From positions 1-61,189 of the forward strand of contig NZ_JAUYAN010000154.1 of the NCBI RefSeq assembly GCF_030693485.1: a stretch of DNA of 61,189 bases, read 5' to 3'. Shown one piece after another: positions 22,257 to 31,807 of this stretch. Both the position numbers and the translations under genes were made by a program. The DNA is from Bradyrhizobium sp. (GTDB lineage: Bacteria > Pseudomonadota > Alphaproteobacteria > Rhizobiales > Xanthobacteraceae). Every line of letters starts with the position of its first letter. Position 1 is the stretch's first letter. Below the pieces are notes generated by a model. That model was not told the DNA's origin, searched no databases, and saw only the letters and a program-made list of their open reading frames with translations.

Positions 22257-22411
22257 CGCCCTCTCCCCATGTGGGAGAGGGCATCTCAGGTATCAGCCAC
22301 AACCTCGCTTGGGTGAGGGGTTGATTCAGCCGGCACAATGCCTGCGGAGAGACCCCCTCATCCGGCACGGACTGCGTCCGCGCCACCTTCTCCCACAAGG
22401 GGAGAAGGGAA
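22257..22411. repeat. Intergenic repeat, CTCTCCC family, copy C3, entering mtaB
   Basis: CCCTCTCCCCATGTGGGAGAG at the left is echoed by CTTCTCCCACAAGGGGAGAAG at the right, with inner arms GGGTGAGGGG and CCCCCTCATCC; each written here in part. The right third is translated as the last residues of MtaB. Confidence 0.8.
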
Positions 22412-23674
22412 GAGTCGCGCGCCGTCATGCCCGCTCATTGTCAACGCCCGCACCGCGCCGGGCGCCTCGCCCGCAATCGCCACCGGCAGGAAATGTTCGG
22501 TGCGGCCCTGCGTCAGGCTTTCGATCAGCACCTGACGCACGGAGCCCGCTTCCGACGCCAGCCGCTGCCGCAGCGCGGCCGCGCCAGTCGCCCGCAACCG
22601 CTTCGCGCGCGCCTTGATCGCGTTGCCATTGACCTGCGGCATCCGCGCTGCCGGGGTGCCCGGTCGCGGCGAATAGGGAAACACGTGCAGGAAGGTGAGG
22701 CCGCATTCCTCCACCAGATCTTGCGAGCGCGCAAACATCTCCTCGGACTCGGTCGGAAAGCCCGCGATGATGTCGGCGCCGAGCGCGATGTCCGGCCGCA
22801 GCCGACGCACTTGCGCGCAAAAATCAATTGCATCGGCGCGGGAATGCCGCCGCTTCATCCGCTTCAGGATCAAATCGTCGCCGGACTGCAGCGACAGATG
22901 CAGATGCGGCATCAACCGCTCGTCGTCCGCGATGACGTCGAGCAGGTCGCGGTCGACCTCGATCGAATCGATCGACGAAATCCGCAACCGCTTCAGCTCC
23001 GGCACATGCCGCAGGATCTGTTTGGTGAGCGCGCCCAGTTTTGGCGTGCCCGGCAAGTCCGCGCCATAGCTGGTGAGGTCGACCCCGGTCAGCACGATCT
23101 CGGCATGGCCGCGTTCGGTCAAAGCGCGGACATGGTCGACCACCGCCCCCATCGGCACCGAGCGTGAATTGCCGCGGCCATAGGGGATAATGCAGAAGGT
23201 GCAGCGATGGTCGCAGCCGTTCTGCACCTGCACGAACACCCGCGGCAGGCCGCTTGCAAAGCCTTCCAGCAGATGCGGCGCCATCGCGGTGACGGCCATG
23301 ATGTCGGCGACCGCAATCTTTTCGCTGGCGTCGATGCCGAATGCCGGCGCCGCATCGAACGCGGCGCGCGCGTCGTGCCAGGCCTGCCCCTGCATCTTGT
23401 CGTCATTGCCGACGACGCGATCGACTTCGGCCATGTCGGCGAACATCGCGGCTTGCGTCTGCGCCGCGCAACCGGTGACGACGATGCGCGCCTCCGGCCG
23501 CTCGCGCTTCAGCCGCCGGATCGATTGCCGCGCCTGGGCCACGGCCTCGTTGGTGACCGCACAGCTGTTGATGACGATGGTGTCGGTGAGCCCGGCCCGC
23601 TCGGCCTCGCGCAGAATCACCTCGGATTCGAACGCGTTGAGACGGCAGCCGAAGGTGACGATGTCGACGCCCAT
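22358..23674 (-). CDS. mtaB: tRNA t6A37 methylthiotransferase MtaB
   Basis: Radical-SAM methylthiotransferase that makes ms2t6A at position 37 of tRNAs. It has 438 residues. The UPF0004 domain contributes cysteines at about 10, 38 and 69, and the radical-SAM cluster is CDHRCTFC (Cys154, 158, 161). QVQNGC and FPYSPRPGTPAARMPQ are typical of MtaB. It starts 3 bases after the dapF stop and is likely co-transcribed with it. Odd feature: the final ~17 residues (FPSPLVGEGGADAVRAG) are encoded by intergenic repeat C3, so the C-terminus is repeat-derived. Confidence 0.94.
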   Translation of the reverse strand: MGVDIVTFGCRLNAFESEVILREAERAGLTDTIVINSCAVTNEAVAQARQSIRRLKRERPEARIVVTGCAAQTQAAMFADMAEVDRVVGNDDKMQGQAWHDARAAFDAAPAFGIDASEKIAVADIMAVTAMAPHLLEGFASGLPRVFVQVQNGCDHRCTFCIIPYGRGNSRSVPMGAVVDHVRALTERGHAEIVLTGVDLTSYGADLPGTPKLGALTKQILRHVPELKRLRISSIDSIEVDRDLLDVIADDERLMPHLHLSLQSGDDLILKRMKRRHSRADAIDFCAQVRRLRPDIALGADIIAGFPTESEEMFARSQDLVEECGLTFLHVFPYSPRPGTPAARMPQVNGNAIKARAKRLRATGAAALRQRLASEAGSVRQVLIESLTQGRTEHFLPVAIAGEAPGAVRALTMSGHDGARLFPSPLVGEGGADAVRAG

Positions 23675-23676
23675 GG

Positions 23677-24549
23677 TCAGGCGACGTCGGCGAACAAAGC
23701 GGGATCGAACTGGCTCTCATATTCGAACGTCGCCGTGCCCGTCATCAGCACATGATCGTCGCCCTCGCGCCATTCGATCGCAAGCTCGCCGCCGGGCAGC
23801 GCGATCTGGACGATGCGGTTGGTTCGCTTCAGCCGCGCCGCGGCCACCGCGGTGGCGCAGGCCGCCGAGCCGCAGGCTTTTGTCAGCCCCGCGCCGCGCT
23901 CCCAGGTGCGGATCGTGATGTGATCGCGATCGACGATATGCGCCAGCGTGATATTGGCGCGCTCGGGAAAGATCGGGTGGTTTTCCAGTAGCGGTCCGAA
24001 ACGGACGAGATCATAGGCGTTGACGTCGTCGACCCAGAAGATCGCGTGCGGATTGCCCATCGAGACCACCGATGGCGAATGCAGGATCGGCGCATCGATC
24101 GGCCCGACCTGCAATTCGATGTAGCGGGTGTCGCGAAACTCTTCCGCCAGCGGAATATCCTTCCAGCCGAATTTTGGCGCGCCCATGTCCACGGTGTAGA
24201 GTTCCGGGGACGGCCCCTGCCAGCAATTCAACAGGCCGGCCCGGGTCTCGAAGGTGACGGCGGTCTGACCGGTCTTTTCGAACAGCCTTCGCACCACGCA
24301 GCGCATGCCGTTGCCGCAGGCGGCGGATTCGGAACCGTCATTGTTGTAGATCCGGATGAAGGCCTCGGTGCCGGCCAGGCGCGGCGGCTGCAGCACCATC
24401 AGCTGGTCATAGTGCACGCCGGCGGGCGAGGCGACCGCGCGCGCGTCCTCCGGCGTGACGGCGGCGGGCGCATCGCGCAGGTCGACCACGACGATTTCGT
24501 TGCCGATGCCGTTCATCTTGGCGAATGCGTGGTTGGCGAGCGCGCTCAT
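23677..24549 (-). CDS. dapF: Diaminopimelate epimerase
   Basis: Interconverts LL- and meso-diaminopimelate in lysine and peptidoglycan synthesis. The 290-residue protein has both active-site cysteines: Cys78 in [14 protein letters not shown] and Cys226 in [24 protein letters not shown] is also characteristic. The ATG at 24549 gives [20 protein letters not shown], the standard N-terminus. It is upstream of mtaB with a 2-base gap, a pairing common in Rhizobiales. Confidence 0.96.
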   Translation of the reverse strand: MSALANHAFAKMNGIGNEIVVVDLRDAPAAVTPEDARAVASPAGVHYDQLMVLQPPRLAGTEAFIRIYNNDGSESAACGNGMRCVVRRLFEKTGQTAVTFETRAGLLNCWQGPSPELYTVDMGAPKFGWKDIPLAEEFRDTRYIELQVGPIDAPILHSPSVVSMGNPHAIFWVDDVNAYDLVRFGPLLENHPIFPERANITLAHIVDRDHITIRTWERGAGLTKACGSAACATAVAAARLKRTNRIVQIALPGGELAIEWREGDDHVLMTGTATFEYESQFDPALFADVA

Positions 24550-24774
24550 CGAATTTCCGTCATTTATGCCTGTCTTATATGGCGAACAGGGGCGGATTGG
24601 CCAGTGCGGCAGATCTGTGTCGGACGCCCGCGCCCGGCGGGGGCGCGCATGACGTATCTGTCATGGGACGAAATCACGCCTCGCGTGCTAACATTCTACC
24701 GTTGCGTTTTGTCGGCCTGAATCTGGGCGAGGCCTGCGAAACGCCAGTCTGCACGGCCTATGGGGACCATCCGA

Positions 24775-25515
24775 ATGAATTTCTTGAGCTCTTTTCGCAT
24801 CGCGCTTATCCCGCTCGCGGCGTTGGCCTGGAGTAGCGCCGCGCTGGCGCAATCGCCGGCACCCGCGGCAAGCCCGACGGCGCCATCCGCGGCAAGCAGT
24901 CCGGCGACGCCGGCGCCCGCTCCGTCAGGCACGCCAGGCCCGACACCGTCCGAAACTCCTGCGCCGGTGGCGAGCCCTTCGGCCCCTCCCGCGACGCCGC
25001 CGGCGGCGGCTCAGACCCCGGCCGTCCCCCCGGCCCCGGCGCCGGTCCAGACCGCCGACCCGTTCGGCGAACAGATCACGCTGGAGCCCAAAAAGGTCGT
25101 GATCAAGAAGGGCACCGCCAACTGGGATTCGGCGTTCGAGACCCTGATCGAATCGTTCAAGGCGCTGACCGCGCTGCTCGACAAGCAGGGCATCAAGGCC
25201 TCAGGCAATTCGATCATCGTCTATACCTCGACCGACGATGCCGGCTTCACCTTCCTTGCGCAAATCCCGGTCGATCAGGATCCAAAAAACCTGCCCAAGG
25301 ATATGAGCATCGGCAAATCGCCCGACGGCAAGGCGCTGAAATTCGTCCATCGCGGCTCCTACGACAATATGGACAATACCTACGAGGCGATCACCAACCA
25401 CCTCGACGAGAAGAAGCTGGAGGCCAAGGACACCTTCATCGAGGAATACATCACCGATCCCCTGAAGACCGCCGAGGACAAGCTGGTGATCAACGTCTAC
25501 GTGCCGCTGAAGTGA
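24775..25515 (+). CDS. Exported Pro/Ala-rich protein with GyrI-like domain
   Basis: A 246-residue protein with a signal peptide (MNFLSSFRIALIPLAALAWS, cleavage near ALAQS). A low-complexity Pro/Ala/Ser/Thr linker runs over about residues 25-90. The C-terminal domain of about 150 residues resembles the GyrI-like/AraC-effector-binding fold (FVHRGSYDNMDNTYEAITNHL, FIEEYITDPLKT, INVYVPLK). GyrI-like domains normally bind small molecules in the cytoplasm, so an exported version is unusual. It is followed within a few bases by a SIMPL-domain gene. The ligand is unknown. Confidence 0.8.
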   Translation: MNFLSSFRIALIPLAALAWSSAALAQSPAPAASPTAPSAASSPATPAPAPSGTPGPTPSETPAPVASPSAPPATPPAAAQTPAVPPAPAPVQTADPFGEQITLEPKKVVIKKGTANWDSAFETLIESFKALTALLDKQGIKASGNSIIVYTSTDDAGFTFLAQIPVDQDPKNLPKDMSIGKSPDGKALKFVHRGSYDNMDNTYEAITNHLDEKKLEAKDTFIEEYITDPLKTAEDKLVINVYVPLK

Positions 25516-25522
25516 GGCCCAT

Positions 25523-26233
25523 GTGATCCCTATGAAGCATCGCACGGTTCTCGCCGGCGCTATCACCGCCATCACGCTGTTTGCAACGCCCGCGCCGGCG
25601 CAGACCGTTCCACCCGCGGCGATTTCCGTCACCGGGGAGGCGAGCGTGTCAGTGCCGCCCGATCTGGCGCTGGTCGACGGCGGCGTCACCTCGGAAGCAA
25701 AGACCGCGCGCGAGGCGTCCGACGCCAACAACAATGCGATGGGCAAGGTGATGCTGGCGCTGAAGGCCGCCGGCATCGACCAAAAGGACGTGCAGACCTC
25801 GCGACTGTCGCTGCAGCCGCAAAGCGCGCCCAACCGCACCGGCCCCTCCGCCATCGCCGGCTACCGCGCCAGTAACCGCGTCACCATCCGGGTGCGCGAC
25901 GTGACCAAGGTCGCCAATGTGATCGATACGCTGGTGGGCGCCGGCGCCAACGAGATCGGCGGCATCAATTTCATGGTGTCGCAGGCCTCCAAGCTGCTCG
26001 ACGAGGCCCGCGACAAGGCCGTCGCGGACGCCCGCCGCAAGGCCGAGATCTATGCCAGGGCCGCCGGTGTGGCGCTCGGCGCGCCGCTCAGCATTTCCGA
26101 AGATGGCAGCGCGCCGCCGATGCCCTATCGCAAAATGTCCGCCGGCATGGCGGCATCTGCGCCGGTGGCGCAGGGCGAAGAGACGTTGTCGGTGACGGTG
26201 AGCGTGTCCTGGGCGATCAAGGCGAAGGAGTAA
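25523..26233 (+). CDS. Exported SIMPL-domain (DUF541) protein
   Basis: A 236-residue periplasmic protein with a signal peptide ending APAQT. The SIMPL/DUF541 fold follows: ISVTGEASVSVPPDLALVDG near residue 35, TSRLSLQPQ, and ARDKAVADARRKAEIYARAA. The family is often secreted and of unclear role, with some members tied to oxidative stress. The GTG at 25523 has GAGG 5 bases upstream, while an in-frame ATG at 25532 would have a 14-base gap, so GTG is preferred. It is probably co-transcribed with the GyrI-like gene 7 bases upstream. Confidence 0.87.
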   Translation: MIPMKHRTVLAGAITAITLFATPAPAQTVPPAAISVTGEASVSVPPDLALVDGGVTSEAKTAREASDANNNAMGKVMLALKAAGIDQKDVQTSRLSLQPQSAPNRTGPSAIAGYRASNRVTIRVRDVTKVANVIDTLVGAGANEIGGINFMVSQASKLLDEARDKAVADARRKAEIYARAAGVALGAPLSISEDGSAPPMPYRKMSAGMAASAPVAQGEETLSVTVSVSWAIKAKE

Positions 26234-26236
26234 CGC

Positions 26237-26372
26237 GTCGTTCCTGCGAAAGCAGGAACCCATACCGCGTGATTTCTCGGTAACGTGCTGTAGCCAAAGC
26301 CTGCATTTTGATTGAGTCGGTGGCTATGGGGCCCGGCTCAGCGCTCGCGTTGCTTGCTTGGCCGGGACGACG
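26237..26372. repeat. Intergenic repeat, GTCGTTCCTGCG...CGGGACGAC family, copy B1
   Basis: GTCGTTCCTGCGAAAGCAGG opens the element and GGCCGGGACGAC closes it. A GGTATGGG/CCCATACC-type segment lies inside. It follows the SIMPL gene and has relatives at 30247 and 52063. Confidence 0.65.
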
Positions 26373-26378
26373 GGTTTT

Positions 26379-27443
26379 CTAAACCTCCACCACCTGCCCT
26401 GGCTTGAGCGCGACAAAGCGCTCGCGCGGAACGCTGGTTTCGTCGAGTGCGGCATGCAACGCGGTAACCGGCGCGTCGATCGCTTCGTCGGTGAGCTGGA
26501 AGGTGCCGTGGTGATTCGCCAGCGCCTGCTCGGCGCCGCAATCGGCCAGCGCCTTGACGGCGTCGGCCGGGTTCATGTGCTGGTCCTTCATGAACCAGCG
26601 CGGCTCATAGGCGCCGATCGGGAGGATCGCCAACCGCAGCGGACCATGCTTCGCGGCGACCTTTCGGAAATGCGCGCCGTCGCCATAGCCGGAATCGCAG
26701 ACGACGTAGATCTTGCCCGCCGGCGTCTCGATCACAAAACTGGCCCACAGCGCCTTGTTGCGATCGAACAGGCCGCGCGCCGTCCAGTGCCGGGTCGGCA
26801 CCAGCGTTGCCGCGGTGCCGCCGCCGAGTTCGACGCGGTCGTGCCAGTCGAACGCCTCCGCCTTGATGGCGGCGTCGGCGCTGCGCATGGTGAGATCATT
26901 GCCGAGCGGCGTAATCACGCGGGGGGCAAATTTCGCAGCGAGTTTCGACAGCGTCGCGAGATCGAGATGATCGTAATGGCCATGCGACACCAGCACGACA
27001 TCGATCGGCGGCAGCGCGTCGAACGCGATGCCGGGATCGTTGTGCCGCTTCGGCCCGGCAAAACTCACCGGCGAGACGCGCATCGACCACACCGGATCGA
27101 TCAGGATGTTCAGACCCGAGGTCTGGATCAGCCAGCTGGCGTGGCCGACGAACGACAGGCGGACCTTGTCGCCGTTGACGCGCGGCGGCGGGGTATCGGC
27201 ATATGAGTTCGGCGCCCATTCCGGCCATTTCGCGCGCTGCCGGTCACCGCCGAACTGCCAGCGCAGCACCTCGGCAAGCGATTTCGGCGGCACGCCGTCG
27301 GGATCGAAGAATTGCGTCCCGTCGAAATGGTCGGAGACGGGACCATCGTAGATTTTCATGCGGGACATCCAGACTGACGGCACGCCGATCGCAGCGGCGG
27401 TGCCGGCCAAAACCGTGAGAAATCGGCGGCGGGTAAGCTTCAT
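26379..27443 (-). CDS. Tat-exported metallo-beta-lactamase-fold hydrolase (NAPE-PLD/UlaG-like)
   Basis: A 354-residue protein with a twin-arginine leader, MKLTRRRFLTVLAGTAAAIG, indicating folded export. The metal-binding motif is HGHYDHLD at residues 154-161, preceded by FVGHASWLIQ. Further ligands are in TRHWTAR, VCDSGYGDG and ALANHHGTFQLTDE. This arrangement fits the NAPE-hydrolysing phospholipase D/RomA-like branch, so a phospholipid or phosphodiester substrate is possible but not proven. The start at 27443 was chosen because it begins the Tat motif. It is divergent from ffh. Confidence 0.87.
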   Translation of the reverse strand: MKLTRRRFLTVLAGTAAAIGVPSVWMSRMKIYDGPVSDHFDGTQFFDPDGVPPKSLAEVLRWQFGGDRQRAKWPEWAPNSYADTPPPRVNGDKVRLSFVGHASWLIQTSGLNILIDPVWSMRVSPVSFAGPKRHNDPGIAFDALPPIDVVLVSHGHYDHLDLATLSKLAAKFAPRVITPLGNDLTMRSADAAIKAEAFDWHDRVELGGGTAATLVPTRHWTARGLFDRNKALWASFVIETPAGKIYVVCDSGYGDGAHFRKVAAKHGPLRLAILPIGAYEPRWFMKDQHMNPADAVKALADCGAEQALANHHGTFQLTDEAIDAPVTALHAALDETSVPRERFVALKPGQVVEV

Positions 27444-27531
27444 GGTCCCGATTGGCCCCAAAATGCGTGTATCGGCAAGGGGGTGGCGCTTGATCGGGGT
27501 TCACGAAACCGCCATTTTGGTCGGGCTTTTC

Positions 27532-27560
27532 TTGACTTTCCGGGCTCATGGGGGTTTAAC
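27532..27560 (+). promoter_or_regulatory. Candidate sigma-70 promoter for ffh
   Basis: The -35 TTGACT (5 of 6) and -10 TTTAAC (4 of 6) are spaced by 17 bases, about 150 bases upstream of the ffh ATG. No experimental support is available. Confidence 0.35.
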
Positions 27561-27671
27561 CGCCGCAATCCTCGGAAAGACGTTCTTTTCGACCCGCCGC
27601 CCGGCCCTGGAGGCCGGAGGTCAACGCCCGACAGCGCGATGCGCCCTCGGGCGCAAAATTGTTTTGGTATA

Positions 27672-27690
27672 GGCCTTTCTCCGAAAGGCC
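27672..27690 (+). promoter_or_regulatory. Hairpin in the ffh leader
   Basis: GGCCTTT and AAAGGCC form a perfect 7-bp stem around CTCCG, 19 bases before the ffh ATG. A second palindrome TGCGCCC-TC-GGGCGCA lies about 30 bases further upstream. Either could affect ffh translation or transcription. Confidence 0.35.
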
Positions 27691-27708
27691 GTTCTTGGAC
27701 TTGCGCTG

Positions 27709-29256
27709 ATGTTCGACAATCTGTCGGAAAAACTGGGTGGCATTCTCGATCGGCTGACGGGGCGCGGGGCGCTGTCGGAAGCCGATGTCGATGCCGCGAT
27801 GCGCGAGGTGCGCCGCGCGCTGCTCGAAGCCGACGTCTCGCTCGACGTGGTCCGCGGCTTCATCGATCGCGTCCGCGAGCAGGCGATCGGCGCCACCGTG
27901 GTCAAGTCGGTCACCCCCGGCCAGATGGTGGTGAAGATCGTCCATGACGAACTCGTCGCCACGCTCGGCTCCGAGGGCCAGACCATCGACCTCAACGCCG
28001 TGCCGCCGGTCGCCATCATGATGGTCGGCCTGCAGGGCTCCGGCAAGACCACCACCACCGCGAAACTGGCGCGACGCCTGACCCAGCGCGACAAGCGCAG
28101 GGTGCTGATGGCCTCGCTCGACATCTACCGCCCGGCAGCGATGGAGCAGCTCGCGGTGCTCGGGCGCGATCTCGATATCCAGACCCTGCCGATCGTGGCC
28201 GGCCAGAAGCCCGCGCAAATTGCCAGGCGGGCGCTGGACGCCGCCAAGCTCGGCGGCTACGACGTGGTGCTGCTCGACACCGCCGGCCGCACCACGCTCG
28301 ACGAAGAAATGATGTCTGAGGCGGCCGAGATCAAATCCGCCGCCAACCCGCATGAAGTGCTGCTGGTCGCGGATTCGCTGACCGGCCAGGACGCGGTCAA
28401 CCTCGCGCGTTCGTTCGACGAGCGCGTCGGCCTCACCGGCATCGTGCTGACGCGGGTCGACGGCGACGGCCGCGGCGGCGCCGCGCTGTCGATGCGCGCG
28501 GTCACCGGCAAACCGATCAAGTTGATCGGCACCGGCGAAAAGACCGATGCGCTGGAAGATTTTCACCCCAATCGGATCGCCGGTCGCATTCTCGGCATGG
28601 GCGACGTGGTGTCGCTGGTCGAGAAGGCCGCCGCCAACATCGACGCGGAAAAAGCCGCGCGCACCGCCGAGCGGATGCGCAAGGGCCAGTTCGACCTGTC
28701 GGACATGCGCGAGCAATTGCTGCAGATGGCGAATATGGGCGGCATCTCGGGCCTGATGGGCATGATGCCCGGCATCGCCAAGATGAAGAACCAGATCGCC
28801 AACGCCGGAATCGACGACAAGATCCTCAAGCGCCAGGTCGCGGTGATCGATTCGATGACCCGGCAGGAGCGCAAGAACCCCGACATCCTGAAGGCCAGCC
28901 GCAAGAAGCGCATCGCCGCGGGTGCCGGCCTCAAGGTCGAGGAAGTCAACAAGCTCCTCAAGATGCACCGGAACATGGCCGACATGATGAAGGCCATGGG
29001 CCAGGGCAAGCGCGGCCCGATGGCCGGCATCGCGCAGGCCATGGGTTTTGGCGGCGGCGGCATGCCATCGCCCGAGCAGATGAAAGCGCTGGCGGAAAAA
29101 ATGCCGGGCGGCGCCGGCGGCATGCCCGCGCTGCCGAAGGATCTACCCGCCGGCCTGCGCGCAGGCCTGCCGAATTTGCCGGGGCTCACGGGCCTCAGCG
29201 GCAAGCCGACCCTGCCGGGTCTCGGCGGCTTTCCCGGCCTCGGCAAGAAGAAATAA
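27709..29256 (+). CDS. ffh: Signal recognition particle protein Ffh
   Basis: GTPase that binds 4.5S RNA and signal sequences for co-translational targeting. The 515-residue protein has the N domain, then the G domain with GLQGSGKT at residues 107-114, [13 protein letters not shown], and [14 protein letters not shown]. The methionine-rich M domain contains [20 protein letters not shown] and the RNA-binding [12 protein letters not shown] long Gly/Pro/Leu-rich tail follows. It heads the ffh-rpsP-rimM-trmD-rplS block. Its receptor FtsY is also in the window at 20.5 kb. Confidence 0.97.
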   Translation: MFDNLSEKLGGILDRLTGRGALSEADVDAAMREVRRALLEADVSLDVVRGFIDRVREQAIGATVVKSVTPGQMVVKIVHDELVATLGSEGQTIDLNAVPPVAIMMVGLQGSGKTTTTAKLARRLTQRDKRRVLMASLDIYRPAAMEQLAVLGRDLDIQTLPIVAGQKPAQIARRALDAAKLGGYDVVLLDTAGRTTLDEEMMSEAAEIKSAANPHEVLLVADSLTGQDAVNLARSFDERVGLTGIVLTRVDGDGRGGAALSMRAVTGKPIKLIGTGEKTDALEDFHPNRIAGRILGMGDVVSLVEKAAANIDAEKAARTAERMRKGQFDLSDMREQLLQMANMGGISGLMGMMPGIAKMKNQIANAGIDDKILKRQVAVIDSMTRQERKNPDILKASRKKRIAAGAGLKVEEVNKLLKMHRNMADMMKAMGQGKRGPMAGIAQAMGFGGGGMPSPEQMKALAEKMPGGAGGMPALPKDLPAGLRAGLPNLPGLTGLSGKPTLPGLGGFPGLGKKK

Positions 29257-29303
29257 TCGCGATCAATCCACTCAACATAAACAGACCCCCGAAGGAGAAC
29301 TCC

Positions 29304-29699
29304 ATGTCAGTCGTTATCCGCCTCGCCCGCGCGGGCACCAAGAAGCGTCCGGTCTATCACGTCGTCGTCGCCGACTCGCGCTTTCCGCGCGATGGCCGTT
29401 TCATCGAGCGTCTCGGCCATTTCAATCCGCTGCTGCCGAAGGACAACGAGACCCGGCTGAAGCTCGACATGGACAAGGTCAAGAGCTGGCTCGCCAAGGG
29501 CGCGCAGCCGTCGGACCGCGTGTCGCGCTTCCTCGATGCCGCCGGCGTGGTCAAGCGCGCCGCGCGCAACAACCCGGAAAAGGCGCTGCCGCGCAAGGAG
29601 CGCAAGGCCAACGCCGAAGCCGCCGCGACCGCCTCCGCTGCTGCTGCCTCCGCGGCCAAGTCGGCCGCCGCTGCAGCCGCCGCCGCAGCCAAGAAGTAA
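29304..29699 (+). CDS. rpsP: 30S ribosomal protein S16
   Basis: Ribosomal small-subunit protein needed for 30S assembly. The S16 core is [20 protein letters not shown] followed by [20 protein letters not shown]. The protein is 131 residues because of a C-terminal extension after about residue 90 that becomes almost pure alanine with lysines ([18 protein letters not shown]). Such alanine tails are common in alphaproteobacterial S16. The SD sequence AAGGAG is 6 bases before the ATG. Confidence 0.97.
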   Translation: MSVVIRLARAGTKKRPVYHVVVADSRFPRDGRFIERLGHFNPLLPKDNETRLKLDMDKVKSWLAKGAQPSDRVSRFLDAAGVVKRAARNNPEKALPRKERKANAEAAATASAAAASAAKSAAAAAAAAAKK

Positions 29700-29717
29700 G
29701 CGCGACCACGCGTGGCG

Positions 29718-30275
29718 ATGCCGGCACACATCTGCATCGCCCGCATCGGCGCTCCGCACGGCGTGCGGGGCGCGGTGAAACTGTGGACTTTTACGGAAGA
29801 CCCGTTTGCGGTGCAGGGTTACGGACCGCTCGTGACGAAAGACGGCGCGCGATCGTTCGAGATCGCGACCGCCCGCGAGGCCAAGGGCCATCTGGTGGCG
29901 ACGCTGAAAGGCATCGCCACCCGCGAGGATGCCGAACGGCTCAACGGCATCGAACTCTACATCGCGCGCGAAAAACTGCCTGCACCCGACGAGAATGAAT
30001 ATTACCACGCCGACCTGATCGGGCTTGCTGCGGTGACATCCGCGGGCGAGCCGCTCGGCCGCGTCGCCGCGATCCATAATTTCGGCGCCGGCGACATCAT
30101 CGAAATCGCGCCGCCCAGCGGCCCAACCATGCTGCTGCCGTTCACCAATGCCATCGTGCCGACGGTGGACCTCGCCGGCGGACGCGTGGTGATCGAACTG
30201 CCCGGTGAGATTATCGGCGACGAGCCAGACACCAGCCCCTCGGAACGTCGTCCCCGCAAAAGCGGGGACCCATAG
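29718..30275 (+). CDS. rimM: Ribosome maturation factor RimM
   Basis: 30S assembly factor acting with S19. It has about 185 residues, with the N-terminal RimM domain ([20 protein letters not shown]) and the PRC-barrel-like C-terminal domain ([34 protein letters not shown]). The ATG at 29718 is used; GTG at 29712 is an equally possible start, and neither has a strong SD. The last ~9 residues (RRPRKSGDP) are encoded by intergenic repeat B2, so the natural C-terminus has been replaced or extended by the repeat. Confidence 0.93.
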   Translation: MPAHICIARIGAPHGVRGAVKLWTFTEDPFAVQGYGPLVTKDGARSFEIATAREAKGHLVATLKGIATREDAERLNGIELYIAREKLPAPDENEYYHADLIGLAAVTSAGEPLGRVAAIHNFGAGDIIEIAPPSGPTMLLPFTNAIVPTVDLAGGRVVIELPGEIIGDEPDTSPSERRPRKSGDP

Positions 30276-30376
30276 CCACCGTGGTTTGTCGTAACATCGG
30301 ATGGTGCGGCAGCTTGGGACAACACTGACAATTGTGGTTATGGGTCCCGGCTCGCGCTTCGCTTGGCCGGGACGAC
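30247..30376. repeat. Intergenic repeat, GTCGTCCCCGC...GGGACGAC family, copy B2, entering rimM
   Basis: GTCGTCCCCGCAAAAGCGGG at the left, GGCCGGGACGAC at the right, with CCCATAGCCACC and GGTTATGGG inside. Its first 29 bases are rimM coding sequence, including the stop codon. Confidence 0.75.
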
Positions 30377-30397
30377 GAAGAGTTTATCGGGACTGAC

Positions 30398-31147
30398 ATG
30401 GCCATCACTCACAGACCTTGGCGCGCCACCGTGCTTACGCTGTTTCCGGACATGTTCCCGGGTCCGCTCGGCGTCAGCCTGGCGGGCAAGGCGCTGGCGT
30501 CAGGGTTGTGGGCGCTGGAGGCGCGGGACATCCGGGCCTCGGCCACCGACCGCCACCGCAGCGTCGACGACACCCCGGCCGGCGGCGGGCCCGGCATGGT
30601 GCTGCGCGCCGACGTGCTGGCGGACGCCATCGACGCCGCCGATATCACCCCGGATCGGCCAAAGCTGCTGATGAGCCCGCGGGGTCGGCCATTGACCCAG
30701 TCGCGGGTCGTGGAACTGGCTGCCGGGCCCGGGCCGCTGATCGTCTGCGGCCGGTTCGAGGGCATCGACCAGCGGGTGATCGAGGCCCGCCGGCTCGAGG
30801 AGGTTTCAATCGGGGATTACGTGCTGTCGGGCGGCGAAATCGCCGCTTTGGCGCTGATCGACGCCTGTGTCCGGCTGCTGCCCGGCGTGATGGGCAAGCT
30901 CGCCTCCGGCGAGGACGAGAGTTTTTCCGATTTCCTGCTGGAATACCCGCAATATACCCGCCCGCAGGAGTTCGAGGGCCGGCCGATCCCGGAAATCCTG
31001 ACGTCCGGCGACCATGCCAAGGTGGCGGCGTGGCGGCGGGCCGAAGCCGAGGCCCTGACCAGGGCGCGGCGGCCGGATTTGTGGGCCGCCAGACTGGCCC
31101 CGACAGGGATTGGCCAAACGCGCCCAAAAAACACGACGGACGGGTGA
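30398..31147 (+). CDS. trmD: tRNA (guanine-37-N1)-methyltransferase TrmD
   Basis: SPOUT methyltransferase that forms m1G37, preventing frameshifts. It has 249 residues. The N-terminus [20 protein letters not shown] is followed by [17 protein letters not shown] and the trefoil-knot SAM site [19 protein letters not shown] with [20 protein letters not shown]. The ATG at 30398 lies just after repeat B2; a longer frame upstream is repeat-derived and was rejected. Confidence 0.97.
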   Translation: MAITHRPWRATVLTLFPDMFPGPLGVSLAGKALASGLWALEARDIRASATDRHRSVDDTPAGGGPGMVLRADVLADAIDAADITPDRPKLLMSPRGRPLTQSRVVELAAGPGPLIVCGRFEGIDQRVIEARRLEEVSIGDYVLSGGEIAALALIDACVRLLPGVMGKLASGEDESFSDFLLEYPQYTRPQEFEGRPIPEILTSGDHAKVAAWRRAEAEALTRARRPDLWAARLAPTGIGQTRPKNTTDG

Positions 31148-31264
31148 CAAGGCCCGGCCTTTGCCGTATAGGAGCGCCAAATCCGCGCAATGGCAGGATA
31201 GATGGACGTTCGCGCAGCCCGCGCCCTTGCAGGCTGGGGCGCGCCGCCGATGGAGATTTTCAAG

Positions 31265-31663
31265 ATGAACCTCATTCAAGAGCTCGAAAAAGAGCAGTTC
31301 GACCGGCTTTCCGCCAGCAAGGTCATTCCGGAATTCGGGCCCGGCGACACCGTGATCGTCAACGTCAAGGTGGTCGAAGGCGACCGCTCGCGCGTGCAGG
31401 CCTATGAAGGCGTCTGCATCGGCCGCTCCGGCGGCGGGCTCAACGAGAGCTTCACCGTTCGCAAGATTTCCTACGGCGAAGGCGTCGAGCGCGTGTTCCC
31501 CGTGATGTCGCCGATGATCGACTCGATCACCGTGGTGCGCCGCGGCAAGGTGCGTCGCGCCAAGCTGTATTACCTGCGCAACCTGCGCGGCAAGTCGGCC
31601 CGCATCGTCGAGAAGAAGACCGAGCGCCCCGAGAAGGCCCCGAAGGTCGCCGCCGCGAAGTAA
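31265..31663 (+). CDS. rplS: 50S ribosomal protein L19
   Basis: Large-subunit protein at the 30S-50S interface. The start at 31265 gives [15 protein letters not shown], the usual N-terminus. [40 protein letters not shown] and [22 protein letters not shown] are classic L19 blocks. The product is 132 residues with a short Lys/Ala tail. It is the last gene of the block and is followed by a strong terminator. Confidence 0.97.
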   Translation: MNLIQELEKEQFDRLSASKVIPEFGPGDTVIVNVKVVEGDRSRVQAYEGVCIGRSGGGLNESFTVRKISYGEGVERVFPVMSPMIDSITVVRRGKVRRAKLYYLRNLRGKSARIVEKKTERPEKAPKVAAAK

Positions 31664-31696
31664 TCCAGGTCATTCCCCTGCATGGAGATGTGACGA

Positions 31697-31727
31697 AAAG
31701 CGCGGGGGTTGGCCCCCGCGCTTTTTT
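31697..31727 (+). terminator. Rho-independent terminator after rplS
   Basis: AAAGCGCGGGGG / CCCCCGCGCTTT form a long stem around a short loop, followed by a run of T. It is 34 bases after the rplS stop. Confidence 0.92.
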
Positions 31728-31807
31728 GTTGCGGCATGCCGATCCAGGCCTTCCGCCGCCTCATCGATTCATTGTCGCGATGCCCGGCGCCGTGCTAGAA
31801 ATTTAAC

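Noticed and set aside
27556..28968. 470-codon minus-strand frame opposite ffh
   Set aside because: Shadow frame of ffh with the same biased composition.
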